A stretch of DNA of 64,000 nucleotides from Bryobacterales bacterium (GTDB lineage Bacteria > Acidobacteriota > Terriglobia > Bryobacterales > Bryobacteraceae). Shown here piece after piece: positions 28,707-38,364 of this stretch (positions are counted from its first letter, which is position 1; every line of letters begins with the position of its first letter). The DNA is taken from NCBI GenBank assembly GCA_009697505.1, contig SHUD01000004.1:21395-85394 (forward strand). Direction: 5' to 3'. The notes under the pieces are model-generated. The model was not told where the DNA came from and did no database searches. It saw nothing but the letters and a program-made list of their open reading frames with translations. Position numbers and translations under genes: made by a program.

Positions 28707-30025
28707 TCGACGTCGTTATGCCCCAAATGGGCGAGAGCATTGTGGAAGGTACTCTGACCAAGTGGCTGAAGCAGCCTGGCGATCGCGTGGAACGCGACGA
28801 GCCGCTGTTTGAGATCTCCACCGACAAAGTGGACACCGAGATTCCTTCGCCCGTGGCCGGCGTCATGGGTGAAATTCTGATTCAGGAAGGCACCACGGTT
28901 GGCGTGAATACCGTGGTTGGACGAATCGACGCTGGCGGCGGAGCGGTTGGCGCTGCTCCCAGTGTTATCGCCGCCGCGGTGGCGTCTCCGGTGGCCCCCG
29001 CACCCGCTCCTGCTTCCGTGGTGGTTTCCTCAGCCGCCGCCCCGGTCCTCGAAGAGGCGGGGCCTCTGTCGCCCCTGGTGCGCAAGATGGCGCGCGAAAA
29101 CCATGTTGACCTCAATCAGGTGCGCGGCACGGGCGCCGGTGGGCGCATTACCAAACACGATGTGGAAGCCTTTCTGGGGGCGCGGGGCACTGCAACCGCG
29201 CCCGCGCAGCCGGTGTACGCACCCGCTCCGCCACCTCCTCCGGCACAGGTAATCCAGCAGGCTTCGCCGGCTCCGGGCACGCAGACCATGGCTCCCGTTG
29301 TGCAGGAGCAGGCCCACTTCCGCGGCGAGGCTCCCGGAGCCCGCGTGGAACCCATGAGCGTGATGCGGCAGAAGATCGCCGAGCACATGGTGTTCAGCAA
29401 ACATACTTCGGTGCATGTGACCACGGTGCATAAGGTGGATATGACGCGCATTGCCAAGATGCGCGACCGCGTGAAGGGCGAATTCCAGGCCCGTCACGGC
29501 TTCAGCCTCACCTTCCTGCCGTTCGTGTTGCGCGCCACTACCACCGCGCTGCAGGCTTTTCCGCTGCTGAATTCCTCGATTGACGGCAGCAACATCATTT
29601 TCCATCGCGATATCAACATCGGCATCGCCGTTGCGCTGGAGAATGGCCTGATCGTGCCGGTGATCCGCAACGCCGATGAAAAGAACGTGGTCGGCCTGCA
29701 GCGGTCCGTCGCCGACCTGGCCACGCGCGCGCGTTCCCGCCAACTGCGTCCCGAGGAAGTCCAAGCCGGCACGTTTTCCGTTACCAATTTCGGCAGCTTC
29801 GGCAGCGTCTTTGCAACGCCGGTAATCAATCAACCGCAAGTGGCGATCCTGGGCGTGGGGGCCGTGGAGAAGGTTCCGGTGGTGGTGGACGATGCGATTG
29901 CGATCCGCTCGGTGGCGTACTTGGCCCTGACCTTCGATCACCGCCTGATCGATGGCGCGCTGGCCGACCAGTTCACGCAAAAGGTGAAGTCGGTGCTCGA
30001 AAATTGGAGCGAGGAAATTCTCTAG
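28703..30025 (+). CDS. 2-oxo acid dehydrogenase E2 (dihydrolipoamide acyltransferase)
   Basis: Lipoyl domain (EISTDKVDTEIPSP), peripheral subunit-binding domain, catalytic C-terminus (LTFDHRLIDGALADQF); ATGA overlap with lipB; ORF-track start 28463 is too long. Confidence 0.92.
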   Translation: MIDVVMPQMGESIVEGTLTKWLKQPGDRVERDEPLFEISTDKVDTEIPSPVAGVMGEILIQEGTTVGVNTVVGRIDAGGGAVGAAPSVIAAAVASPVAPAPAPASVVVSSAAAPVLEEAGPLSPLVRKMARENHVDLNQVRGTGAGGRITKHDVEAFLGARGTATAPAQPVYAPAPPPPPAQVIQQASPAPGTQTMAPVVQEQAHFRGEAPGARVEPMSVMRQKIAEHMVFSKHTSVHVTTVHKVDMTRIAKMRDRVKGEFQARHGFSLTFLPFVLRATTTALQAFPLLNSSIDGSNIIFHRDINIGIAVALENGLIVPVIRNADEKNVVGLQRSVADLATRARSRQLRPEEVQAGTFSVTNFGSFGSVFATPVINQPQVAILGVGAVEKVPVVVDDAIAIRSVAYLALTFDHRLIDGALADQFTQKVKSVLENWSEEIL

Positions 30026-30221
30026 CCTGCATTTCTCACAAGGTCCCAAGGTAGATCAGAAAGAGTCATACCGGGGCCCAGCGTGGAGCGGGCTTTAGCC
30101 TCCGCAGCGGTATAACCACACTTCGAACCGGGGACTCAAGTCCCCGTCGCAGGCTAAAGCCCGCTCCACGTTGGGATCTGCTCCTCCGTAAGCAATCTCG
30201 TGTGAGAAATGCAGGCTAGAG
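30020..30221. repeat. Nested palindromic element (~200 bp)
   Basis: Outer perfect 21-bp inverted repeat CTCTAGCCTGCATTTCTCACA (30020-30040)/TGTGAGAAATGCAGGCTAGAG (30201-30221); inner perfect 20-bp inverted repeat CGTGGAGCGGGCTTTAGCCT (30082-30101)/AGGCTAAAGCCCGCTCCACG (30151-30170); central GGGGACT-CA-AGTCCCC (30130-30145). Confidence 0.9.
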
Positions 30222-30281
30222 CGGAAATGAAAATCGCGCCGGGGCCCACACCCTGGCGCGATTTGCCGAATCAGGAAGCCG

Positions 30282-30992
30282 CTATTGCTTCTTCACCGGC
30301 GCGCTCAGCGGAGCCACGATGGGCTTGGGCGCCGCGGCCGGAGCAGGGGCCGCCGGACGCGCTGCCGCCGGTCTGGCCGTCGTGGTGGCGGGCGCTGCCG
30401 CCGGGGCCGGCGTGAACACCGTCTTATCGTACAAATCGATCACTTCCTTGGTGATATCCACCGAGTTGGAAGCGTACAGCACCGGCGTGTTCTGGCTGCT
30501 CACGTCGATGACCAGCGCGTAGCCGTTCTGCTGCGCGTACTTGTCGATGACCGCCATCATCTTCTGACCCAGCCCGCCGATCACCTTCTGTTGTTCCTGT
30601 TCGAGTTCCGCCTGCGCGTCTTCCACCTGGCGGTTGAAGCTCTTGGTCTTGGTGTCAATGCCGCGAGTCAAGTCTTCTTTGGCGCTATCGGAAAGGGTAT
30701 TGCCGCCGCGCTGTAGACGCTCCTGCAAGTCCTTGATTTCCGCCTGCCGGCCATCCAATTCCTTCTTGCGCGGACCCATCCTGGCCTCTAATTCCGCGGC
30801 GGCCTTCTGGCCTTCCTTGGTGGCCGTGAGAGCGGCCTGGACCTGAATCACGGCAATCTTGGTCGGCGCGGCGGAGGCTGCGGCCGCGGCCGCAGCAGGC
30901 GCTTGCGCCAGGGCCTGGCCGGCCATGACGCCGCCCAACAACGTGAACGTTAATAAATTCTTGGTCACGACAAAACTCCTCATTTCCTTCAT
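30282..30992 (-). CDS. OmpH/Skp-family periplasmic chaperone
   Basis: Signal peptide, coiled coil, VIDKYAQQNGYALVIDVSSQNTPVLYASNSVDITKEVIDLYD; start trimmed from ORF track. Confidence 0.85.
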   Translation of the reverse strand: MKEMRSFVVTKNLLTFTLLGGVMAGQALAQAPAAAAAAASAAPTKIAVIQVQAALTATKEGQKAAAELEARMGPRKKELDGRQAEIKDLQERLQRGGNTLSDSAKEDLTRGIDTKTKSFNRQVEDAQAELEQEQQKVIGGLGQKMMAVIDKYAQQNGYALVIDVSSQNTPVLYASNSVDITKEVIDLYDKTVFTPAPAAAPATTTARPAAARPAAPAPAAAPKPIVAPLSAPVKKQ

Positions 30993-31033
30993 GTTAGCAC
31001 GTACCACTGGGGTGCCGGAACGTCCGCCCGGCT

Positions 31034-33964
31034 CTAGAACGTCCGGCCCACCGAGAACCGGAACATGGAGCGCTGCTCGCGGAAGGGGAAGATGGCTCCC
31101 ACTTGCGACAACGCGTTCAGGAACGACGCTTGATTCGGGAAAAAGCTGCGGTCGGTCACAATGGGCGCCTGAATAAACTGTTGCACGATCCACGGATTGT
31201 AGGCCCAGTAGACGCGGAACGGGGCGTTCACCACGGGCATCAGCACCTGCAGCTCAATTCCGGTGGAGGCGCGAATCTTCTGCGTGCCTCCGGCGATCAC
31301 GGCTTTATCGGAGAAATTCGCTTCCGGGAATTGCTGGTTCAACTCTTTGATACGGCCCGGATTGATCTTCAACTGGCTGGTATTGACCAGCCGGTTCATG
31401 CCCGCGTCGAAGAAGGCGGCCAGCGTCAGCGGTCCGAAGATCGGAATGCGATATTCAAAATTGGCGACCAAAGACGTGTCGCCGCCCGGTGTGACCACCT
31501 GGTAGGACGGAATCTTTGTGGCGACAGTGGTGAAAATCGAGTTGCCGTTGGCGTCGGTGGTACGCTGTTGCTTGGGCGAACCGTCCGCGTTGAGCACCAG
31601 CGCGCTGCCCTCGATGGGCACGAACACGATCGGGCTGATTCCCCAGATCTGGAAGCCGCGCACATCGTATTCTCCGCCCATGAAGAACCGGTTGAAGGGG
31701 GGCGCGGTCTTGCCGCCGAACCCGGTCAGGTAGCGGCCCAGGAAGTGGGCGCCCACCACATGCGTGCGTCCGAATCCACGATGGAAGTACTTGGCGTCGA
31801 TAACCGGCTGGATCTGGTTCACATTGCCGCCCAGGAAGGATCCGGCGAACTGCAAGGACATCGAAAGGCTCTTGCCGGCGGTAGGTGTAATGGGATGGTT
31901 CACCGTGTTGTAGGTGAAGCTGGGAATCAGCGTCGAGGACTGGATACCCTCCAATTGGTTCGGCCCGTTGATATTGAGGAAATTGAGATACGTGTAATAC
32001 GACTTCGCGGCCTCCGTAACCGTGCGCACATTCTGCACGGTGTATCCGTAGCTCAGGCCCAGGCGCGCAAAGCTGCGCCGCATCGGGTAACTGGTGAAGA
32101 TCGTGAACCCCTTCGAATTGTTTACGTAATTCAGCAGGTTCTGTTGCCCCAGCGAGTTATAGAGGTTGCTCAAATCACGGCCCGCCAGCACCGACGCCTG
32201 CCGCGCCTGGTCGTAGTCGTAGCGCGACATGAAAATCGAGAAACCCATTTGCAGAGGACGGTCCAGGAAATAGGGCTCGGTGAAACTAAGATTGATGTCG
32301 CGCATCACCGTGCCCATGGTCGTCGAAAGGCTCAACGTTTCGCCCAACCCGATCAGGTTATTGGTCGAATAAGAGAATCCCAGAAAGCTGCCCGAGATGC
32401 CGGAGACGCCCCCATTCAGGTTGACCGCATTCTTGCCGCGCTCCTTGACCTTCAGCGTGAGATCCACGGTGCTGGTTCTGCTGTCGCGCTTGACGTCGGC
32501 GGCGTTTTCCGCCTTCAGGGCTTCGAAATAGCCCAACTGGTTCAAGCGCAGAATGCTCATTTCCCACAACTGGGTGTTGTAGACGTCGCCTTCATCGATC
32601 AGCAATTCGCGGCGGATGACTTTGTCGCGCGTGGTGGTGTTGCCGGAAAAATCGATGCGCCTCACGAAGAACTGCTTACCTTCGTCGAAATTGAGAGTCA
32701 GGTTGATCTTGTCGCTGCCCGGCTGCGGCTCGATGTTGGGTTCGGAAACGAAGTCGATATAACCGAAACGGCCGTACAGTTTGCGCAGGTCCTCAAATCC
32801 CTTGCGCAGCTTGGCGGTGGAGAAAACGTCGCCTTCCTGCATCTGGAAGATGGGGCGCATCAGCGTGTCGGGCGTGCGGAATAATTTCACGCCGGAGAAG
32901 TTGATGGCGTTGAGCCGGAACAGGCGGCCCTCTTCCAGAGTGATGCCCAGGTTGGCCTTTTTTCCCGGGCGGTTGGGATGCAGCAGCGGCACTTTGAATT
33001 TCCCGCCGCCCACATCGATAATGTCGACGGTGTGCTCGGTGGTGCGCGCCTGGAAATAACCGTTGTCGCGGTAGAACATCTCCACGCGTTCCTGGTCTTC
33101 CTCGAGCTTGGTGGAGTCGTAGGTCTTGGCGAACAGGTCTTCCAGCAAAACCGACCGGGGCACCCCGACGGGCCGCAGGTTTTTCATCGCGCGGCGGATT
33201 ATGAGCGGTTTAAAGATGCTATTCCCTTCAAACCCGATGGAGCCCACTTTGACTTTGGGGCCCTCGTTCACTTTGAATACGACTTCGAGCGAGGAAGGAG
33301 GAACCTGGCGCAACTGGGGTTCCACGGTGGCAAACTGGCGGCCGCGTTCGGACAGATACTCCTGCAAGACGTTCTTGGCGCGCTGGACTCGATTGGGATC
33401 GTACTGCGACTCGACGCTGAGTCCGACCTTGCGCTCCTTGAAGCGGTCCAGAATCTCGGAGTTGGTCACCGACTTGTTGCCGTCGTACTTGATGGAGCGG
33501 ATCACCCGGCGCTCCGCCATGTTGTAGCGGATGATCCATCCCGCCCGCCCGGCTTCCTTCTCCACGCGAATGTCGTCGAACCGTCCCGTGTTCCACAAGG
33601 CCATGAAGTCGCGGTGAATGGAATCCTCGTCGTACTTATCGCCGCGCTTGGTAAATATCATGGCGCGCAGAGTGTCCTGCGGGACGCGGCGCACGCCGCG
33701 AAACTCGATGGAGTCGATCACTTCCTCGAAAGTGGTCGCGGCGTTGGGCGACGGGGCCGCCGCGGGGTTCGTTCCGGGCGTTGGCGCAGCCGGACCTCCC
33801 GGCGGCGCGGGCTTCGGGGCCTCGGTTTGCGGACCTACGGGTATCGCCTCAAAGGGATTGTTCTTGGGCGGTGGGGGCTTGGGCGGCTGGGCCGCGGGTT
33901 GCTGGGCGAATGCCGGAAGCGCGAACAGCAATATGCGCGGGCATACCAGCCTGAACCAAGTCAT
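31034..33964 (-). CDS. bamA: Outer membrane protein assembly factor BamA
   Basis: POTRA repeats, C-terminal barrel (GGEYDVRGFQIWGISP), terminal FRFSVGRTF. Confidence 0.92.
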   Translation of the reverse strand: MTWFRLVCPRILLFALPAFAQQPAAQPPKPPPPKNNPFEAIPVGPQTEAPKPAPPGGPAAPTPGTNPAAAPSPNAATTFEEVIDSIEFRGVRRVPQDTLRAMIFTKRGDKYDEDSIHRDFMALWNTGRFDDIRVEKEAGRAGWIIRYNMAERRVIRSIKYDGNKSVTNSEILDRFKERKVGLSVESQYDPNRVQRAKNVLQEYLSERGRQFATVEPQLRQVPPSSLEVVFKVNEGPKVKVGSIGFEGNSIFKPLIIRRAMKNLRPVGVPRSVLLEDLFAKTYDSTKLEEDQERVEMFYRDNGYFQARTTEHTVDIIDVGGGKFKVPLLHPNRPGKKANLGITLEEGRLFRLNAINFSGVKLFRTPDTLMRPIFQMQEGDVFSTAKLRKGFEDLRKLYGRFGYIDFVSEPNIEPQPGSDKINLTLNFDEGKQFFVRRIDFSGNTTTRDKVIRRELLIDEGDVYNTQLWEMSILRLNQLGYFEALKAENAADVKRDSRTSTVDLTLKVKERGKNAVNLNGGVSGISGSFLGFSYSTNNLIGLGETLSLSTTMGTVMRDINLSFTEPYFLDRPLQMGFSIFMSRYDYDQARQASVLAGRDLSNLYNSLGQQNLLNYVNNSKGFTIFTSYPMRRSFARLGLSYGYTVQNVRTVTEAAKSYYTYLNFLNINGPNQLEGIQSSTLIPSFTYNTVNHPITPTAGKSLSMSLQFAGSFLGGNVNQIQPVIDAKYFHRGFGRTHVVGAHFLGRYLTGFGGKTAPPFNRFFMGGEYDVRGFQIWGISPIVFVPIEGSALVLNADGSPKQQRTTDANGNSIFTTVATKIPSYQVVTPGGDTSLVANFEYRIPIFGPLTLAAFFDAGMNRLVNTSQLKINPGRIKELNQQFPEANFSDKAVIAGGTQKIRASTGIELQVLMPVVNAPFRVYWAYNPWIVQQFIQAPIVTDRSFFPNQASFLNALSQVGAIFPFREQRSMFRFSVGRTF

Positions 33965-34198
33965 CGAATTCGGATTCCTTTCGCCACTGCGCTTATCTTG
34001 TGCGTTTACCCTTACGACTGCGTTTACCCTTCGACGCTGCCTGGGTCACTGGGGTTTCATCGAGCTGGTGTCGCTTGCAGGTGCACAAGGTCTACCCCAT
34101 GGGCCAGTGCATTTGCAGATTCCCCATTCTAGCAAAACGCGGCGCGTCCCACCGGGCTGGGCCGCGCGGTCCGGTGAAAATTGAGTAACCAGATTGAC

Positions 34199-35125
34199 TT
34201 ACGAACGGTCCGGCTCGCCCGCGGGTTCGCCGGTGTCGTCTTCGACGTCCACTCTGGCGTGCCGCTGCCCGTCTTCCTTGGGCGTGTAATAGGAGTGATA
34301 GTAAGTGTACTTGCTATACAGTTCACCCCGGCGCGCGCCGTTGACCACGATTCCCATGACGTTGTTGTTGCACAGCGATTGCATCGCGCGCGTGACCGAA
34401 TCGATGGTGGTATGGCCGATGCGCACCACCAGCAGAGTGCCGTGACACAGCGTTCCCAACAGCGCGGCGTCGGCGGCGAACAGCAGCGGCGGACTATCCA
34501 GCACAATCCAGGGGAACAGGGAGGGCAGCCGGTCCAGCATTTGCTTGACTTCCCGCAGGTTCAACAGCTCCAGGGGATTAATCACGGCTTCGCCGGCGGG
34601 CATGATGTACAGATTGGTACCGCTAATCTTGCGCAGCGCCTGGTGCAAGGGGATCTTGCCCAGCAGGTAGTCCGTGATGCCTGGGCTGCGGTCCACGCCA
34701 AACAAAGTGTGCACGATGGGACGGCGGAAATCGAAGTCGGCGAGCAGGGTCATGTTGCCCGCCAGATGCGCCTGCGCCAACGCCAGGTTCGCGGCGGAGA
34801 GGGACTTGCCTTCCGCCGGCGAGGCGCTGGTCACCACGATCGTGTGGATGGGCTGCAGCGTCTTCATGTGATTGAGACGCGTCCGCAGTGTCCGGAACTC
34901 TTCCATCGGCGCTTCGTGCGGGCGGGAAACGTCGATCAGCAGCGAATCCGTGGCCGCGCGAAAGGGGACTTCCTGGACCTGGCCGAGAAGGTCCGTCAGA
35001 TTCAGTTCCATTTCCGCGACTGGGGCAGCGGTTCCGCCTCCCGCTGGCGCCGCCGGCCGGCTTCCCGGTGGGGGCACCGCGCCGGTCTGTTCGGCCCGGC
35101 GCAGCGCATCGTGGACTCGGCTCAT
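34199..35125 (-). CDS. CpsD/CapB-type BY-kinase (polysaccharide biosynthesis)
   Basis: Walker-like TSASPAEGKSLSAANLALAQA, DFDFRRPIVH, C-terminal Tyr cluster YSKYTYYHSYYTP. Confidence 0.88.
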   Translation of the reverse strand: MSRVHDALRRAEQTGAVPPPGSRPAAPAGGGTAAPVAEMELNLTDLLGQVQEVPFRAATDSLLIDVSRPHEAPMEEFRTLRTRLNHMKTLQPIHTIVVTSASPAEGKSLSAANLALAQAHLAGNMTLLADFDFRRPIVHTLFGVDRSPGITDYLLGKIPLHQALRKISGTNLYIMPAGEAVINPLELLNLREVKQMLDRLPSLFPWIVLDSPPLLFAADAALLGTLCHGTLLVVRIGHTTIDSVTRAMQSLCNNNVMGIVVNGARRGELYSKYTYYHSYYTPKEDGQRHARVDVEDDTGEPAGEPDRS

Positions 35126-35162
35126 TTGCGATTCTCCGGAGCGGTCTGGATTTTGGATCTCA

Positions 35163-36836
35163 TCAGACTTTCGTGACGTAGTAATACACGATGGATCCCG
35201 ACATGACCACCGCCGCGGCCAGGCATGCCGTGGTCCATCCCAACCACGCCAGACGGCGCCGGCGGCGCACCACGAAATCGTTTTCCAGCAGCGGGATGCT
35301 GCCCAGGATCGCCATCTGCGTGTAGGCCCGGACGTCTTTCAAATTCTTGAGCGAGGTATCCTTCATCTCGCGGGCGCCGGCGATCACAACCCCCAGCAAT
35401 AAGCCCAGGACGGCGCCGGCCGCGATCACCAGCGGGCGCTTGGGCTCGGTGGGAGTGGTGGGCAGAGAGGCGGGGTCCAGCAGTTCCAAGGTCTCGCCTT
35501 GCTTGCGCCCTTCCATTTCCTGAGCGATTTCCGCTTTCCCCAGTTTCCCGCTCAGGTCGATATATTTGTCCTTGGCGAGGTCGCGATCCCGCATTAGATC
35601 CATATACTGCTTTTCGCCCAGCGGAACGGTTTCCAGACGCCCCTGATAGGCTTTGATGCTCTCGCTGGAACGCTTCATTTGCTTGCTGTACTCCTCGACT
35701 TCCAGTTCGCGCCCCTCCACGGCGGTCTGCAGCCTGCGAATGTTGCCGTCCAGTTCGCGGGCCTCGCGGGTGGCCGCGCGGTCTTCGGCCTTGGCGGCCG
35801 GTGTTTCGGATTTTTTCGCGGCATCCTCAGCCACCACTTCGTCGCGCTTCTGGCGTGCCAGTTTCAACCGGCCCACCGCGGCCTGCACATCCGGATAGTT
35901 TTCCTTATAGTGCTGCCGCAGCGCGCTGAGCTGGTTGTCGGCGGATTGCACTTCGCGCTCGGTCTCCACCAGCCGTTCGCTCTTGCGTTCCGCGCCGGTG
36001 GCGGCGGCCGGATCGCGCGTCAGCGCGTTCAACTGGTCTTTCATGATGCGGATGTTGGATTCGAGTTGCAGCTTTTCCTGGTTGGCGCGACTGATCTGGC
36101 TGTTCAGGAAAGTGGCTTCCGATTGCAGTCCCGACAACGACCGCATGTTTGAGTCCACCTGATCCGGCAACCGGCCGTTGTTCTGCATGCGGAAGTTCGC
36201 GACCTTATTTTCCGTATCGTCCAGAAGCTTCTTGGCGTCATCCATCTGATCCCGGATGAACTGCGTGGTCTGGAACGTCGCGTTGGAGCGGTTGCGGATA
36301 TTTTCGTCGATAAACCGGCTGACCAGATCCTGCACCACCCGCTGCGCCAGCAGGCGGTTCCCATAGGAAAACGTAACCGCGAAGGCGGGAAGGCGGTCGC
36401 TGCTGGCCGTGACGGACGATACCGGCAGAATCTGGACATTCTTCTTCATCCGCTCGATTACGTCTTCAATCGGCATCCGGCTCCGCTCCTGGGTATACAG
36501 GCCGAAGGTATTGATGATGGTGGTCAGCACGGTACGGCTCAGGATGGTCTGGGCCATGGAGTTGATGCGGTCGCTCATCTGCTGATTGATGGCGGACTGC
36601 ACCATGTTCTGCGGAACCTGCTGGGGAACGATCTTCACCACGGCTTGCGAAGTGTAGCTATCCGGATAGAGATAGGCTCCCACCACGCTGGCCACCACGG
36701 TGAATAGGAAAGGGCCGAAAATCCACCCCCTGTGACGGCGGACAACGTCAATATAATCCTCTACATCCAGTGCCCTGCGGGGTACGCTGTAGTTGTCGCT
36801 AGGCTGCATCAGTTCCGGTTGATTGCCGTAGTTCAC
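35163..36836 (-). CDS. Wzz/GumC-type chain length determinant
   Basis: N- and C-terminal TM with long coiled coil; Wzz motif. Confidence 0.88.
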   Translation of the reverse strand: MNYGNQPELMQPSDNYSVPRRALDVEDYIDVVRRHRGWIFGPFLFTVVASVVGAYLYPDSYTSQAVVKIVPQQVPQNMVQSAINQQMSDRINSMAQTILSRTVLTTIINTFGLYTQERSRMPIEDVIERMKKNVQILPVSSVTASSDRLPAFAVTFSYGNRLLAQRVVQDLVSRFIDENIRNRSNATFQTTQFIRDQMDDAKKLLDDTENKVANFRMQNNGRLPDQVDSNMRSLSGLQSEATFLNSQISRANQEKLQLESNIRIMKDQLNALTRDPAAATGAERKSERLVETEREVQSADNQLSALRQHYKENYPDVQAAVGRLKLARQKRDEVVAEDAAKKSETPAAKAEDRAATREARELDGNIRRLQTAVEGRELEVEEYSKQMKRSSESIKAYQGRLETVPLGEKQYMDLMRDRDLAKDKYIDLSGKLGKAEIAQEMEGRKQGETLELLDPASLPTTPTEPKRPLVIAAGAVLGLLLGVVIAGAREMKDTSLKNLKDVRAYTQMAILGSIPLLENDFVVRRRRRLAWLGWTTACLAAAVVMSGSIVYYYVTKV

Positions 36837-37483
36837 TACGGAACTATTATGGTTTCGCCATTTTCGAGGAAAATGTTTTGCTCCAGGTTTTTGCCTTTGA
36901 GGACATCCAGGTAGTTGAACCGGATGCGCTCGGCTCCGCGGACGATGACGATCTTCTTCTTGCTGGCGAAATCGCGGAATCCGGAGGCGTTGGACAACGC
37001 GTCAAACACGCGCGTCGGCTGTAGCAGAACATATTCTCCCGGCCGCGCCACTTCACCCGTGATAAAGAACTTCTTGCTGTTGACCTGCTGCAAGCTCACG
37101 GTCACATCGGGGCTGTTGATAAATTCGGAAAGCGCCTGTTTGAGCTGTTCGCTGAGACGGTCCGGAGTTAATCCCGCGGCCTGGACATCGCCCACCAAAG
37201 GCATCGTGATCTTGCCATCCGGGCGCACCGGGTAGGGGCCGGTGAAGTCGTTTTCCCGCCACACGCGAATGTTCAGTATGTCGCCGACGCCGATCGAGTA
37301 GGTCTTGGGATCGACGACAGGCGGGGCGGTATCCAGCTTGGCCGGACCTTCCGGCGCTGGCGCCTGCGCTCCTCGGGCCGCTGCCGTGGGCGGATTCTGG
37401 GCCCACACCGGATTCAATGCGCACAGTATGCTCAGTACGATCAAAATTCCGTTTCGCACCACGTCTGCTGCTCCTTTTACCAC
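36836..37483 (-). CDS. Polysaccharide biosynthesis/export protein (Wza-like)
   Basis: YSIGVGDILNIRVWRENDFTGPYPVRPDGKITMPLVGDVQAAGLT; SLBB-like region. Confidence 0.9.
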   Translation of the reverse strand: MVKGAADVVRNGILIVLSILCALNPVWAQNPPTAAARGAQAPAPEGPAKLDTAPPVVDPKTYSIGVGDILNIRVWRENDFTGPYPVRPDGKITMPLVGDVQAAGLTPDRLSEQLKQALSEFINSPDVTVSLQQVNSKKFFITGEVARPGEYVLLQPTRVFDALSNASGFRDFASKKKIVIVRGAERIRFNYLDVLKGKNLEQNIFLENGETIIVP

Positions 37484-37566
37484 AACTGCTTCGTCAGTAT
37501 AACTTGATATAACAGCAAGTTGAGCGTGTCAATCCAGTTACTTCAGTACCGAAACTCTGGTCCTAT

Positions 37567-38010
37567 GTGTACTGCCTGCACGCCGTGAAGGAGACTGCAG
37601 TGGCGTACTTTTTGGCTAAGACCGACCCGGACACCTATTCTATCGGCCGCTTCGAACAGGAAAAACAGACCCTCTGGGACGGAGTCACCAACCCCCAGGC
37701 CGTGAAAGCCATTCTGGAAATGCGCCCCGGGGACCGCGTGTTCGTTTACCACAGCGGGGGAAACTCGGGCGTGGTGGGCATGGCCGACGTGGTCGGGGTG
37801 GGGCGTCCGGATCCCAAAAATCCCAAGTCGGCTGTAGCGGATCTGCGCTTTGCCGGGACGCTGGAGCCTCCCGCGACGCTGGCCGAGATCAAGGAAACGG
37901 GACAATTCGCGGATTGGGCGCTGGTCCGCCAGGGGCGGCTCTCCACCATGCGCGCCCCGGAATCGTTCGTGGCGTGGATGCGGAAACGGTATCCCAAAGC
38001 CAAGATTTAG
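37567..38010 (+). CDS. EVE domain-containing protein
   Basis: AYFLAKTDPDTYSIGRFEQEKQTLWDGVTNPQAVKAILEMRPGDRVFVYHSG. Confidence 0.85.
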   Translation: MYCLHAVKETAVAYFLAKTDPDTYSIGRFEQEKQTLWDGVTNPQAVKAILEMRPGDRVFVYHSGGNSGVVGMADVVGVGRPDPKNPKSAVADLRFAGTLEPPATLAEIKETGQFADWALVRQGRLSTMRAPESFVAWMRKRYPKAKI

Positions 38011-38198
38011 GCGCGGCTTGCGAATAAAACTTGTGCCCGCGGATAAACGCTGATGAACGCGGATAGGAGCGCGCCAACTCGCGGATTGTTGTATCGGCGT
38101 CCATTTGCGTCCATCCGCGGGCCTATTTTTGGATGCGGTTTCCCGTCCCCCAGTCGTTGGCACACGATTCCAAGTGCGAGCAAGCAGTGGGCACGTTC

Positions 38199-38207
38199 TG
38201 CTATACT
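38199..38207 (+). promoter_or_regulatory. Candidate extended -10 (TGCTATACT) upstream of the his leader
   Basis: TGnTATACT pattern; no convincing -35. Confidence 0.35.
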
Positions 38208-38215
38208 CGAACTTC

Positions 38216-38293
38216 ATGTTCGTCGTCAGGCATCGTCATCACGGACCCCATCACCACCACGGGCATCCCATGCCGCGACGGGCTCATTACTAA
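38216..38293 (+). CDS. hisL: His-rich leader peptide MFVVRHRHHGPHHHHGHPMPRRAHY (his operon attenuator)
   Basis: 9 His in 25 codons, immediately upstream of a terminator and hisI. Confidence 0.85.
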   Translation: MFVVRHRHHGPHHHHGHPMPRRAHY

Positions 38294-38318
38294 CACAAAC
38301 CGATTTTCGTTTTTAGAG

Positions 38319-38352
38319 AGCCCGCCGATTTCCCCTGGCGGGCTTTCTTTTT
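38319..38352 (+). terminator. Intrinsic terminator of the his attenuator
   Basis: Perfect 8-bp stem AGCCCGCC (38319-38326)/GGCGGGCT (38337-38344) followed by TTCTTTTT, 12 bp before hisI ATG. Confidence 0.88.
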
Positions 38353-38364
38353 GGGTAGACAAAT

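Noticed and set aside
31103-32884. 593-aa plus-strand ORF opposite bamA
   Set aside because: Shadow ORF; bamA reading is unambiguous.
37501-37535. AACTTG...CAAGTT inverted repeat between wza-like and EVE genes
   Set aside because: Only 6-bp arms with an AT-rich loop; too short to support a function.
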